Position numbers and translations under genes: made by a program
In this document: in pieces, positions 1 to 8,642 of the stretch
Layout: each line of letters opens with the position of its first letter
How positions within the stretch are numbered: the stretch's first letter is position 1
The notes under the pieces: model-generated
Told to the model about the DNA's origin: nothing
Database searches by the model: none
What the model saw: the letters and a program-made list of their open reading frames with translations, nothing else
Origin: an uncultured Planococcus sp.
GTDB lineage: Bacteria > Bacillota > Bacilli > Bacillales_A > Planococcaceae
Direction of reading: 5' to 3'
Assembly (NCBI GenBank): GCA_947502505.1
Contig: CANNAE010000001.1
Location: 487,265-551,264, forward strand
DNA length: 64,000 nucleotides

Positions 1-1
1 T

Positions 2-2569
2 GGCTCTTTGATTGAGGATATTTCGATCAAGCTGGACCCCGAAGAACTCGAAGAACGGGGATTGCAGCAAGCAGATATTGTCCAATTGATCCAAGCGAAC
101 AATGTCTCCTTGCCAGGTGACCCTATTGAAACGGAAGACGGACGCAATTTAACCACGCGCATTGTCAGTACGCTCGAAAGTGTGGAGGACCTTGAAGACT
201 TGATCGTGACGGTCGATCCACTCTCCGGCGACAATGTTACAGTGGCTGATGTTGCGGAAGTCGCAGTTACAGAACGGGAAACTAGCAGCGAGACGCGTGC
301 CAATGAAGAGCCTGCGGTATTGCTGTCGGTGCTTCAGGAATCCGGTGCCAACACAGCAGACGTTTCGACCGCATTTCAGGAACGTCTCGATGAATTGCTT
401 GCTGAGGAGCGCTTCTCGGCTGTAGAGGCCGATATTCTATTTGACCAGGGAGACTACGTGAAACTGGCCATCAATAATATTGGGCAAACTCTAATCCTGG
501 GCGGCATATTCGCGATGCTCGTATTGTTCTTCTTCCTTCGCGGAATCAAGAGCCCGATCATCATCGGTGTGGCAATTCCTTATTCGGTCATCGTGACTTT
601 CGTCTTGATGTTCTTTGCCGATTTCGCCTTGAACATTTTGACACTTGGTGCTTTAGCGCTCGGTATTGGGATGCTTGTCGATAATGCCATTGTTGTCATC
701 GAAAACATCGAACGCCATTTGGCGATGGGCAAAAAACCGAAACAAGCAGCATCGGATGGATCGCGTGAAGTGGCTGGGGCAATCACTGCTTCGACATTGA
801 CCACTGTCGCCGTGTTCGTGCCTGTCATTTTCATCTCCGGTCTAATCGGAGAAATTTTCTTTGAGTTTGCGCTGACAATTTCGTTCAGCTTGATCGCTTC
901 GCTTGCTGTCGCCCTGACTGTCATTCCGATGATGGCTTCTCGAATGCTCGGCCAAAAAGACGGTAAACCAAAGACAGTGAAGCCTGATTCTAAAGGTGTC
1001 CGTGGATTTGAGAAAAGCGTATTGTGGGCATTGCGCCACCGGATCCTTGTTCTGTTGACCGCCTTGCTGTTCCTTGGCCTCGGCGCATTCGGTGTATCCC
1101 AAGTAGGAACTGAATTCTTGCCAGCGACAGATGAAGGGTTCGTCAGCGTTACGGTTGAGCTCGAAAACGGTTCATCGACAGCCGCAACCGATGAAGTGGT
1201 GCAAAGAATAGAAGAAGAATTGAAGGCTGAAGAAGAAGTCGATGTATACGTCAGCCTGATCGGCGCGACTCAACAAGGACAGGCGCAAGGCAGCGCAGAA
1301 TCCAATACGGCAGAAATTTACGTGAAACTCGTGCCACTGGATGAACGCGAACGTTCGGTCTTTGAGTTCGTTGATGATGTACAGCCGCAAGTCCTTGAGA
1401 AAATCGGGGACGATGCACTCGTCAACTTTAATCTGCAAACAGCAGCCGGCTCGACACCGAATACACTTAGCTTTACGGTGACCGATACGGACAAGCAGCG
1501 ATTAGATGAAGCGGTTGCTGCAATTGACAGCGAATTAGCTAGCCTACCGAATGTGGTCGAATTGACAAATGACCGTCAGGAAACCATCGACGAAATACAG
1601 ATGACGATCGACCGGGAAGCAGCGACGGAAAACAACCTGGCGCCGGTGCAAATCGCCCAGACGGTCAACAACATCACGCGCGGCGTGCTTGCGACGCAAG
1701 TCATCGATGAACAAGATGAAGTGCTGAGCGTTTTTGTTTCTTACGACGAAGAGCAGCGGGATAGCGTTGAAAGCTTACGTGAACTGACACTTCGCACACC
1801 ATCCGGCGCATTTGTCGAGTTACAGGATCTGGCTGATATCGAAGTCGCCCAAGGGCCTGTTTCGATCAGCCGGGTGGACCAAGCTGAAAGTGTATCATTC
1901 ACGCTGCAATATCCGTCCGACCAAACATTGGGAGATATCTCCGCTGTGGTCGATGAGGCAATTGCAGATTTGGATCTGTCGGAGCAGACAGTGGTTTCCT
2001 TTGGCGGAGACCGCGAGCTGTTCGAAGATTCCATCGATGATATGTTATTGGCTGTTGTATTGGCTATCGTACTCGTTTATATCGTGATGGCCGCACAATT
2101 CGAGTCATTCAAATATCCATTGGTGATCATGTTCACCGTTCCACTGATGGTCATCGGGGTATCGATTGCGCTATTTGTCACACAGACGCCAATCAGTATT
2201 ACTGCCGTTATTGGAGTACTTGTCCTTGTCGGGATTGTCGTCAATAACGGAATTGTGCTCGTTGATTACATCAATCAACGGAAAGCAGCGGGACTCGCTT
2301 CCTTTGAGGCGATTGTAACGGCGGTCCATGACCGGAGAAGGCCGATTCTGATGACCGCATTGACGACCATCCTCGGACTTTTGCCGTTAGCCATCGGCAT
2401 TGGAGAAGGGACGGAAATCAACCAGCCGATGGGGATTGCCGTTATCGGCGGCTTGATCAGTTCGACTTTCCTATCGCTCTATGTCGTTCCGGTCGTCTAC
2501 AGCCTATTTGACCGGGAAACGCGCTTTATGAACAGCAAGAAGAGAAAAGCAGCTAGAGCAGAGAAATAA
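2..2569 (+). CDS. RND-family (HAE1/AcrB-like, SwrC-type) efflux transporter, 5'-truncated by window edge
   Basis: The reading frame is open from base 2, so the N-terminus (about 170-180 residues of a roughly 1030-residue family) lies outside the window. The fragment shows the RND layout: porter domain, TM cluster around fragment residues 160-320 including GMLVDNAIVVIENIER (the TM4 motif), a second porter domain, then a C-terminal TM cluster from about 680 with VVNNGIVLVDYIN. At the AcrB Asp407/Asp408 pair only the first Asp is kept (DN), and the AcrB Lys940 position is Asn, as I recall for Gram-positive SwrC-like proteins. Inferred role: proton-driven export of amphiphiles or surfactants across the membrane. 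Substrate unknown. A terminator follows immediately. Confidence 0.9.
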   Translation, partial: GSLIEDISIKLDPEELEERGLQQADIVQLIQANNVSLPGDPIETEDGRNLTTRIVSTLESVEDLEDLIVTVDPLSGDNVTVADVAEVAVTERETSSETRANEEPAVLLSVLQESGANTADVSTAFQERLDELLAEERFSAVEADILFDQGDYVKLAINNIGQTLILGGIFAMLVLFFFLRGIKSPIIIGVAIPYSVIVTFVLMFFADFALNILTLGALALGIGMLVDNAIVVIENIERHLAMGKKPKQAASDGSREVAGAITASTLTTVAVFVPVIFISGLIGEIFFEFALTISFSLIASLAVALTVIPMMASRMLGQKDGKPKTVKPDSKGVRGFEKSVLWALRHRILVLLTALLFLGLGAFGVSQVGTEFLPATDEGFVSVTVELENGSSTAATDEVVQRIEEELKAEEEVDVYVSLIGATQQGQAQGSAESNTAEIYVKLVPLDERERSVFEFVDDVQPQVLEKIGDDALVNFNLQTAAGSTPNTLSFTVTDTDKQRLDEAVAAIDSELASLPNVVELTNDRQETIDEIQMTIDREAATENNLAPVQIAQTVNNITRGVLATQVIDEQDEVLSVFVSYDEEQRDSVESLRELTLRTPSGAFVELQDLADIEVAQGPVSISRVDQAESVSFTLQYPSDQTLGDISAVVDEAIADLDLSEQTVVSFGGDRELFEDSIDDMLLAVVLAIVLVYIVMAAQFESFKYPLVIMFTVPLMVIGVSIALFVTQTPISITAVIGVLVLVGIVVNNGIVLVDYINQRKAAGLASFEAIVTAVHDRRRPILMTALTTILGLLPLAIGIGEGTEINQPMGIAVIGGLISSTFLSLYVVPVVYSLFDRETRFMNSKKRKAARAEK

Positions 2570-2576
2570 GTAAATG

Positions 2577-2609
2577 AACCTGTGCAGAACTTTCTGCACA
2601 GGTTTTTTT
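2577..2609 (+). terminator. intrinsic terminator of the RND gene
   Basis: Inverted arms CCTGTGCAGA / TCTGCACAGG with a 4-base loop are followed by seven T. It begins a few bases after the RND stop codon. Confidence 0.9.
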
Positions 2610-2672
2610 ATCTGAAAATTTCATGCCTCAGCTTTCCATTTTTAGTAGAATACAGAAAAGGGGTGTGATGGG

Positions 2673-3749
2673 ATGAAGAGAATGGTGTTTACGGGTTTTC
2701 CAGGATTTATCGCTACGCGTTTGATGGAGGCATGTGCCCAAAAAGGATTTAACTTGGCGGCGATCATTTTGCCGAGCGAAATGGAGAAAGCGCAACAGCA
2801 GGCTGAACGGATTAAGCAGCAAACAGGCTGCCCGATTCGTTTACTGCCGGGAGACATTACAGCAGCGGGCTTGGCGCTATCAGAAGAAGACAGGGCCTGG
2901 CTTGAGAACCAGCCGCTCAGCTTTTGGCATTTGGCAGCAATCTATGATTTAGCGGTGCCGGAAAATATCGCGAAAAAAGTCAATATCCTCGGAACGCAAA
3001 ACGTCAATGATTTGCTAAAATCCTTCGACAAGCTGGAACGCTATATGTATTTCAGTACAGCTTACGTAGCCGGCAGCCGGGAAGGCTTATTGCTCGAAGA
3101 TGAGCTCATCCGGCCGCAGGCATTCAAGAATCATTATGAGGAAACAAAATTTGAAGCAGAACTCCTTGTCGAACAAATGAAACCGCATGTGCCGACGACG
3201 ATCATTCGCCCAGGGATTGTGAGAGGGCATTCGGCAAGCGGGGAAACTTCCAAATTCGATGGCCCGTATTTCTTTTTGAATATGATCGACCGGATGAGCC
3301 ATTTGCCTGCCATTCCGTATATCGGGCGCTCGAATACAGCAATCAATGTGGTGCCTGTCGATTATATCCTCGAGGCCTCCATATATTTGAGCGAACTTCA
3401 AAAAGCTGAATCCACAACCGTTCACTTGACCGATCCGGCTCCTCATCCGGTAGAAGAAGTATACCGGGCGATGGTCCATGAAATGACTGGGCGATACCCC
3501 AAAGGAAGAATTCCGAAAAAGCTCGCGAAGCTATCGATGTCGATGCCGGCCATCCGCAAATATCTTGGCGTCGAAGCGGAAACCTTGGATTATATGGACT
3601 GGAAAGCGCAATTTGATACGCGAAACGCTCAGGCCTTATTGAAGGATAGCGGGATCCGGCCAGCGGATTTTCTGGAGACGATACCCGCCATGGTGGCATT
3701 TTACAACGCACACAAAAAAGACCGCGCGTATCATGTGACCATTGCCTAA
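2673..3749 (+). CDS. extended SDR-family NAD(P)-dependent oxidoreductase (fatty acyl reductase-like fold)
   Basis: 358 aa. An N-terminal Rossmann motif TGFPGFIA (residues 7-14), an STAYVAG stretch near residue 128 and the YEETK catalytic Tyr/Lys pair near 155-159 place it in the extended SDR (NAD-binding_4, 'male sterility') group, which reduces or epimerises acyl- or sugar-type substrates. The start ATG is preceded by AAAGGGGTG. It stands alone between the RND terminator and a separately promoted riboswitch gene, so context does not reveal the substrate. The family call is firm and the specific reaction is unknown. Confidence 0.8.
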   Translation: MKRMVFTGFPGFIATRLMEACAQKGFNLAAIILPSEMEKAQQQAERIKQQTGCPIRLLPGDITAAGLALSEEDRAWLENQPLSFWHLAAIYDLAVPENIAKKVNILGTQNVNDLLKSFDKLERYMYFSTAYVAGSREGLLLEDELIRPQAFKNHYEETKFEAELLVEQMKPHVPTTIIRPGIVRGHSASGETSKFDGPYFFLNMIDRMSHLPAIPYIGRSNTAINVVPVDYILEASIYLSELQKAESTTVHLTDPAPHPVEEVYRAMVHEMTGRYPKGRIPKKLAKLSMSMPAIRKYLGVEAETLDYMDWKAQFDTRNAQALLKDSGIRPADFLETIPAMVAFYNAHKKDRAYHVTIA

Positions 3750-3752
3750 TGG

Positions 3753-3780
3753 TTTACACTTGATATGCAAGTGCTATAAT
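3753..3780 (+). promoter_or_regulatory. sigma-A promoter of the riboswitch-terC unit
   Basis: -35 TTTACA (3753-3758), 16-bp spacer and consensus -10 TATAAT (3775-3780) lie about 30 bases before the riboswitch aptamer. Confidence 0.75.
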
Positions 3781-3805
3781 ACACCTACAGACCAATAATT
3801 CGGAC

Positions 3806-3917
3806 TCTCGACAAAGGGGAGTAGCTATAGGGAAACCTATTTCACAGCCGTCAATACGTGGTTTCTGGCCATCGGTTGTGATAGCGCATACCACTACGCT
3901 TAGCAAGACCTTTGCCT
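3806..3917 (+). ncRNA. yybP-ykoY Mn2+ riboswitch
   Basis: The sequence carries the conserved blocks of this class: ACAAAGGGGAGUAGC at the 5' side (3811 on), GCCGUCAAUACG in the middle, and GCAUACCACUACGCUUAGCAAG at the 3' side. P1 (ACAAAGG with CCUUUG near 3909-3914) is mutually exclusive with the following terminator, which uses the same CCUUUG bases. This is the arrangement of a transcriptional ON switch: Mn2+ stabilises the aptamer and allows read-through into the TerC-type exporter gene. Confidence 0.92.
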
Positions 3918-3940
3918 TCTATTAGGCATGGGTCTTTTTT
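3905..3940 (+). terminator. expression-platform terminator of the Mn2+ riboswitch
   Basis: Stem AAGACCTTTGCC / GGCATGGGTCTT with an 8-base loop and a T-run. Its 5' arm shares bases with the riboswitch P1 helix, so only one of the two can form. Confidence 0.88.
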
Positions 3941-3965
3941 GTCGGGGAAAAATAGGAGGGACATT

Positions 3966-4724
3966 ATGGATACATTATTATTGGAATATGCATGGGTGCT
4001 GCTGGTGCTGATTGGGCTCGAAGGCTTGCTCGCCGCTGATAATGCGGTAGTAATGGCTGTCATGGTCAAGCATTTGCCGAAGCCCCAGCAGAAGAAAGCT
4101 TTATTCTACGGTTTGGCCGGCGCATTTATTTTCCGATTTGCCGCTTTGTTCATGATCACTTTATTGGTGAATATTTGGCAAATCCAAGCGCTTGGTGCGG
4201 CATACTTGCTGTTTATCGCAGCCAAACATATATACGACCAGCGAAAAGGCGAGGAACATACGATAGAGCCCGAAACGACGAAAGGCTCGGGTTTCTGGAT
4301 GACCGTTTTGAAAGTGGAACTGGCCGATATCGCTTTTGCCATCGACTCGATGCTCGCAGCCGTAGCGCTGGCTGTGACTTTGCCGCATCTCGGCGATTTC
4401 GACATCGGGGGCATCAATGGCGGCCAATTCGGCGTGATGCTGGCTGGCGGATTGATCGGCGTGATCATCATGCGTTTTGCTGCACATAAATTCGTCCGGC
4501 TATTGGAAAAATATCCTCAGCTTGAGACTGCGGCATTTGTAGTGGTCGGCTGGGTAGGCGTTAAATTGGTCGTTTTGACTTTATCCCACGAAAAGCTGGG
4601 CGTCCTGCCGCACGATTTCCCGCATTCCACACCGTGGACGATCACGTTTTGGCTGGTGCTGCTGGGCATTGTCCTAGTAGGCGTATTAACCGGCGTGAAT
4701 AAGAACAAACATCAAAATGTATAG
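3966..4724 (+). CDS. TerC-family integral membrane protein, probable Mn2+ exporter (YkoY/MeeY type)
   Basis: 252 aa from the ATG at 3966, which follows AGGAGGG; a longer upstream reading would start inside the riboswitch terminator and is rejected. About seven hydrophobic segments, with the TerC hallmarks EGLLAADNAVVMA (near residues 19-31) and ELADIAFAIDSM near 120, supply the acidic intramembrane residues expected for metal transport. TerC proteins YceF and YkoY of B. subtilis export Mn2+ and help load secreted metalloenzymes. The Mn2+ riboswitch directly upstream strongly supports the same role. Monocistronic, with its own terminator. Confidence 0.92.
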   Translation: MDTLLLEYAWVLLVLIGLEGLLAADNAVVMAVMVKHLPKPQQKKALFYGLAGAFIFRFAALFMITLLVNIWQIQALGAAYLLFIAAKHIYDQRKGEEHTIEPETTKGSGFWMTVLKVELADIAFAIDSMLAAVALAVTLPHLGDFDIGGINGGQFGVMLAGGLIGVIIMRFAAHKFVRLLEKYPQLETAAFVVVGWVGVKLVVLTLSHEKLGVLPHDFPHSTPWTITFWLVLLGIVLVGVLTGVNKNKHQNV

Positions 4725-4733
4725 ATGCTCGAA

Positions 4734-4775
4734 AAATAACCTTGTGGAGTGGATGCTCCTTAAGGTTATTTTTTT
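4734..4775 (+). terminator. intrinsic terminator after terC-like gene
   Basis: Arms AAATAACCTT / AAGGTTATTT enclose an internal GGAG..CTCC stem and are followed by T7. Confidence 0.85.
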
Positions 4776-4907
4776 GTCATCCTGATATGGACGGACACAA
4801 AAAAGACTTGTCACACGAATGTAATACTCAGCAAGCCCCCTCGTTCTTCTAAATTCTTGGAGTGAAAGCTACAATAGAGTAAATGGATTCGAAATGAGGT
4901 GAGTTGC

Positions 4908-5651
4908 ATGCTGTTGACTGCTTTAGGCGGTTTGTTTGGATATGGAGAAACACCGGCTGAAACTTTGGCCAAGCTCGCGCAACAAGGCGATGAAGACGCC
5001 GAAGAACAATTGATTTCCTCACATATCCCGTTCGTGAAAAAAACCGCCGCACAAGTATGCAAACGGTTCATCGATGATCATCAGGATGAATACAGCATCG
5101 CTCTCCTGGCATTTCATGAGGCGATCCGCCAATACCGCCCGGAACACGAGGCTTCATTCTTGACGTTCGCCCATATGGTCATCCGCCGCAGAGTGATCGA
5201 CCATATCCGGAAAGAAAGCAGGCGGAAGGAATTCAGCCATGATTTCATGGCTTCTCCGAATGAAGACCATCACAACCAGATCGGCGACCGCGCATCGGCT
5301 GCTTTTCATTCCGAACAGGAGCAAGCGGCCAAGCGGCGCGAAGAGATCATGCAATTTGAAGAGATGCTCTCGGCGTTCGGCTTGTCTTTCCAATTGGTCG
5401 CCAAAGTTTCCCCAGCGCATGAAGACGCAAGGCGAAATGCCATCCAGATTGCGCAATTGGTGGCGGAAACGGATGAATACAAACAATTTTTGCTCGATAA
5501 GAAAAAACTTCCGGTGAAAGATATCGAGGAATTGGTCCGGGTCTCACGGAAGACCATTGAGAGAAACCGGAAATACATAATAGCAATGGCTCTCTTGATG
5601 ATGAGCGAATTGCATTACTTAAAAGACTATTTAAAGGAGCGGTTAAACTGA
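4908..5651 (+). CDS. sigI: RNA polymerase sigma factor SigI
   Basis: 247 aa from the ATG at 4908, preceded by AGGTGA; a GTG three codons earlier overlaps this ribosome-binding site. It shows a sigma region 2 (EEQLISSHIPFVKK, then DEYSIALLAFHEAIRQY and SFLTFAHMVIRRRVIDHIR, residues about 35-105) and the SigI-type C-terminal domain ending VRVSRKTIERNRKYIIA (helix-turn-helix). SigI of B. subtilis is a heat/envelope-stress sigma factor held by RsgI. Here the stop overlaps the rsgI start by one base (TGATG), so the two are co-translated. No convincing SigI-type autoregulatory promoter was found upstream. Confidence 0.93.
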   Translation: MLLTALGGLFGYGETPAETLAKLAQQGDEDAEEQLISSHIPFVKKTAAQVCKRFIDDHQDEYSIALLAFHEAIRQYRPEHEASFLTFAHMVIRRRVIDHIRKESRRKEFSHDFMASPNEDHHNQIGDRASAAFHSEQEQAAKRREEIMQFEEMLSAFGLSFQLVAKVSPAHEDARRNAIQIAQLVAETDEYKQFLLDKKKLPVKDIEELVRVSRKTIERNRKYIIAMALLMMSELHYLKDYLKERLN

Positions 5652-6910
5652 TGCGAATGCAAAAAGGCATATGTATGGAACTTGATGGAGACCGTTCTGT
5701 CTACATGCTCGCAGATGGCAGCTTTGTAACCGGCAGGCCGACAGCAGGCACGGTAGTGGGCGAAGAGGCGTATTTTGAACCTGCAAAGGTATCGAACCGC
5801 CGTTTCAAACCGTTTGCCATTCCGCTTATTGCATCCGTTGCCGCGCTGTTCTTGTTTATTTCCACATGGGTGCTGCCTACTGATGAAGCGTATGGCTATG
5901 TACAAGTTGAATCCAACCCGGGCATTGAAATCGGCGTGGATGACGAGTGGCAGGTCATTTCAATGAGGGACTTGAATGAAGATGGCAAACGCTTAATGGC
6001 CAAATTGGCGGATTGGGAAAATGAAGAGTTTGAAGCAGTATTGCAAAATGTCCTCGCTTTATCGGTAGATGAAAACACCGAGCACGTGACAATCACCACC
6101 GTGCAAGAAGGAGATGGAGCGGACGCTACGGTAAAAGTCGAACAGATCGCTTTGGCGGCGTTGTTTACCGGAAGCAATCAAGAATTGCAAATCCATCTAA
6201 AAGAAGCTAATAAAAAACAATGGCGCGAGGCGAAAGAACAACAAGTGCCAGTCGCTAGGCTGGTCGACAAAGACCGCACCTTCACATCGCCGCGCAGCCA
6301 ACAAAACGACGTGCAGCCTGCGCAAAATGAAGACATCAAGGTAAAGCAAGCACCAGAAGGCCAGAATACCCCTGCCAAAGCTCAACAACCCGAACCTCCA
6401 AAGGTTCAACCTGAAAATGAACCAGCCGCTACAGACACCAATAAAACGGAAAATCCGCAGAAGCCGGACACTCCGTCTAATCCTGCCGCAGAAAAGAATA
6501 ACAAAGTAAAAGAACCAGCCGCAAAAGCACCAGCGGCTCCAAAAGAAACGAAAAAACCAGAAAAACCCGCACCCGCTAAACCGAAAAACCCGAATGCCGG
6601 GAAAGGCAATAATTCTGGAAATTCCAAAGCCGAAACTAAGCCGAAGCCAGAAACCCCTTCTTCTGATAAAAATAAAGCTGAACAGCCAAAACAGGACAGC
6701 AAGAATAAAGCCAATCCAGTTCCCGGCAAGCCGAAAGAACAGGAAGATAAAACTGGCAAGGGGGAAGATAAGGGCAATAACGGCAATAATGGAAACAGCA
6801 ACAGCAACAGCAACAATAGCGGCAATAATGGAAACAGCAACAGCAACAGCAACAATAGCGGCCATTCATTCAAGGCAGATAAGGGCAAGGCAATAAAACC
6901 GAAGGACTAG
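5651..6910 (+). CDS. rsgI: membrane-bound anti-sigma-I factor RsgI
   Basis: 419 aa. An N-terminal cytoplasmic RsgI_N domain (KGICMELDGDRSVYMLADGSF, residues 5-25), one transmembrane segment near residues 57-76 (FAIPLIASVAALFLFI), the conserved juxtamembrane YVQVESNPGIEIGVDDEW, then a long extracellular tail. The tail is rich in Pro, Lys, Glu and Asn and includes two identical 13-residue NNGNSNSNSNNSG units (tandem 39-bp DNA repeat at 6785-6862). RsgI binds SigI inside the cell and senses an envelope signal outside. The low-complexity tail probably spans the cell wall. The start lies within the sigI stop, with AAAGGAG 11 bases upstream. Confidence 0.92.
   Translation: MRMQKGICMELDGDRSVYMLADGSFVTGRPTAGTVVGEEAYFEPAKVSNRRFKPFAIPLIASVAALFLFISTWVLPTDEAYGYVQVESNPGIEIGVDDEWQVISMRDLNEDGKRLMAKLADWENEEFEAVLQNVLALSVDENTEHVTITTVQEGDGADATVKVEQIALAALFTGSNQELQIHLKEANKKQWREAKEQQVPVARLVDKDRTFTSPRSQQNDVQPAQNEDIKVKQAPEGQNTPAKAQQPEPPKVQPENEPAATDTNKTENPQKPDTPSNPAAEKNNKVKEPAAKAPAAPKETKKPEKPAPAKPKNPNAGKGNNSGNSKAETKPKPETPSSDKNKAEQPKQDSKNKANPVPGKPKEQEDKTGKGEDKGNNGNNGNSNSNSNNSGNNGNSNSNSNNSGHSFKADKGKAIKPKD
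6785..6862 (+). repeat. tandem 39-bp repeat in rsgI (two perfect copies)
   Basis: Unit AATAATGGAAAC followed by three AGCAAC units and AATAGCGGC occurs at 6785-6823 and again at 6824-6862. It stays in frame and encodes an Asn/Ser/Gly linker. The perfect identity suggests recent slippage or duplication. Confidence 0.95.
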
Positions 6911-6977
6911 CGAGAAACAGCCCAGGCCTATCGTGAAAAAAAGGGTGCAACTACTGACCTGCCGAAGAATCCAAGCC

Positions 6978-7073
6978 CGGATGCCGTTTTTATCCGCAAA
7001 TAGCGCTTATTCCTCCAGATCCGCATGGTGCGGCACTGCCTGGAGGACTAAGCGCTTATTTCTATGGCATCCG
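6978..7073. repeat. 96-base near-palindrome between rsgI and the Ktr gene
   Basis: The outer arms CGGATGCC and GGCATCCG are exact. The middle arms AAATAGCGCTTA and TAAGCGCTTATTT pair with one bulge. The inner arms CCTCCAG / CTGGAGG enclose a small CCGCA/GCGG hairpin. The 301-base stretch 6911-7211 otherwise holds no gene that I can support. It may be a dispersed repeat, a cruciform, or a structured leader of the K+ channel gene. It does not have the conserved blocks of the ydaO (c-di-AMP) riboswitch. Confidence 0.8.
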
Positions 7074-7211
7074 AAAATAAGGCAGCAAAAATGGCAGTTT
7101 TCTGCCGGAATAATTGCAAGGGGGCGGCGCTTTACAAAAAAGCCCTTTTCTTTTCACTGTACTTTACATAGAATGGGAAGAGAGTCAGTTGCAGAAGGGA
7201 ATTTTACGCCT

Positions 7212-8561
7212 ATGAACAAATCATTTCAACGTGTCCGAAATCTTACACCTGCACAGGCAATCGTGGCGTATTATTTCGTAGCGATTGCTTTTTCCTTTTT
7301 GCTCCTGCGGCTTCCGGGAGTCCTGCAGCCTGGAGTGAGCATGACCTATATCGATACTCTGTTTACCGCCGTCAGCGCGGTCAGCGTAACGGGCCTGACC
7401 GTCATAGACGTGTCTCAAACCTTATCGGTGTTCGGGATCATCGTATTGATGGTCATCCTGCAATTCGGGGGCATCGGCATCATGTCGATCGGGACATTTT
7501 TCTGGATCCTGCTCGGCAAGCGGATCGGGCTGAGAGAACGCCAATTGATCATGGTCGACCATAATCAATCGAGCATGGCAGGCGTCGTCAAATTGATTAC
7601 CGAGATTGTCAAGATCCTCTTATTGATCGAGGCGATCGGGGCGCTCATTTTGACCGTCTACTTCACCCAATACTTCTATAGCTTCGGCGAGGCGCTTTTA
7701 CATGGCGTATTCGGGTCAGTAACGGCAACGACCAATGGCGGGTTCGATATTACGGGCGCGTCCTTGCAGCCTTATGTCGATGATTATTTCGTCCAGATCG
7801 TCAATATGCTGTTAATTATCCTGGGGGCTATCGGCTTCCCTGTATTGATCGAGTTAAAAGAGTTCTTGTCGAATGAAACGAAGAATTTCCGGTTCTCATT
7901 GTTCACCAAAATTACGACGAGCATCTTCGGAATGCTTCTCGTCGTCGGCACAATCGGCATCTTAATCTTGGAGTCGGTCAATGCATTCAAAGGGATGTCG
8001 TGGCACCAGACCTTCTTCGGGGCGCTATTCCATTCCGTATCGTCCCGTTCAGGCGGCTTGGTGACCATCGACATCACCCAATTCAGCGACGCCACCAACG
8101 TGTTCATGAGCGCGCTTATGTTTATCGGTGCCTCGCCAAGTTCAGCAGGGGGCGGCATCCGGACGACTACTTTTGCGATCGCTATCCTGTTTTTGATCAA
8201 TTTCGCGAGAGGCAAGAATACGATTCAGATCTTCAACCGTGAAATTGAGTTGATCGATGTGTTCCGGTCGTTTGCGGTATTGTTTCTGGCGGGTACGATG
8301 GTCATCGTCGCCACAATGCTCTTGATCATTACTGAACCGAATGCATCGATCGTGGAGATCCTTTTTGAGATCACCTCAGCGTTCGGTACATGCGGAATGT
8401 CGCTAGGCCTGACGAGCGATTTGTCTTCAGTCGGCAAAGTGATCGTCATGATCTTGATGTTCATTGGCCGCGTTGGCCTGATTTCCTTCCTGTTTACCAT
8501 CGGAGGCAAAACAGACCCGACGAAATTCCATTACCCGAAAGAACGCGTCATTATCGGATAA
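7212..8561 (+). CDS. Ktr-type potassium uptake membrane subunit (KtrB/KtrD, TrkH family)
   Basis: 449 aa from ATG 7212, with AGAAGGGA upstream. A 93-residue upstream extension in the same frame runs through the palindrome and is low-plausibility sequence, so it is left out. The protein has the four-fold M1-P-M2 channel repeat; selectivity-filter segments are seen as SVTGLT (near residue 60), TTNGGFD, SSRSGGL and TCGMSLG. KtrB/KtrD form Na+-dependent K+ channels gated by cytosolic RCK subunits KtrA/KtrC. No ktrA lies beside it, but a ktrC is 15 kb downstream, which suggests a KtrCD-like assembly. Confidence 0.9.
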   Translation: MNKSFQRVRNLTPAQAIVAYYFVAIAFSFLLLRLPGVLQPGVSMTYIDTLFTAVSAVSVTGLTVIDVSQTLSVFGIIVLMVILQFGGIGIMSIGTFFWILLGKRIGLRERQLIMVDHNQSSMAGVVKLITEIVKILLLIEAIGALILTVYFTQYFYSFGEALLHGVFGSVTATTNGGFDITGASLQPYVDDYFVQIVNMLLIILGAIGFPVLIELKEFLSNETKNFRFSLFTKITTSIFGMLLVVGTIGILILESVNAFKGMSWHQTFFGALFHSVSSRSGGLVTIDITQFSDATNVFMSALMFIGASPSSAGGGIRTTTFAIAILFLINFARGKNTIQIFNREIELIDVFRSFAVLFLAGTMVIVATMLLIITEPNASIVEILFEITSAFGTCGMSLGLTSDLSSVGKVIVMILMFIGRVGLISFLFTIGGKTDPTKFHYPKERVIIG

Positions 8562-8642
8562 GTCGGCCTTACGTGCTATTCGGCCATCAAAGGGATATAA
8601 TTAAAGCCATCGAGTAATTATAGCGGAAATGAGTGAACGAAA

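Noticed and set aside
4834..4893. SigI autoregulatory promoter upstream of sigI
   Set aside because: An AGCCCCC stretch is present but the nearest CGAA is nearly 50 bases away, far from usual -35/-10 spacing.
6785..6862. CRISPR-like array in rsgI
   Set aside because: Two adjacent in-frame 39-bp copies without spacers encode a protein linker.
6197..6888. Minus-strand ORFs of 160-222 aa opposite the rsgI tail
   Set aside because: They are the reverse reading of the low-complexity rsgI tail (poly-Leu/Val-type composition), have no ribosome-binding site, and rsgI is well supported on the plus strand.
6911..7211. ydaO-type c-di-AMP riboswitch upstream of the Ktr gene
   Set aside because: Expected from related ktr operons, but the conserved blocks of that class are not visible. 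Only a long palindrome is present.
6933..7211. N-terminal extension of the Ktr protein
   Set aside because: The extension reads through the palindrome, has non-protein-like composition, and makes the protein longer than the 445-450 aa family norm. The ATG at 7212 has a ribosome-binding site.
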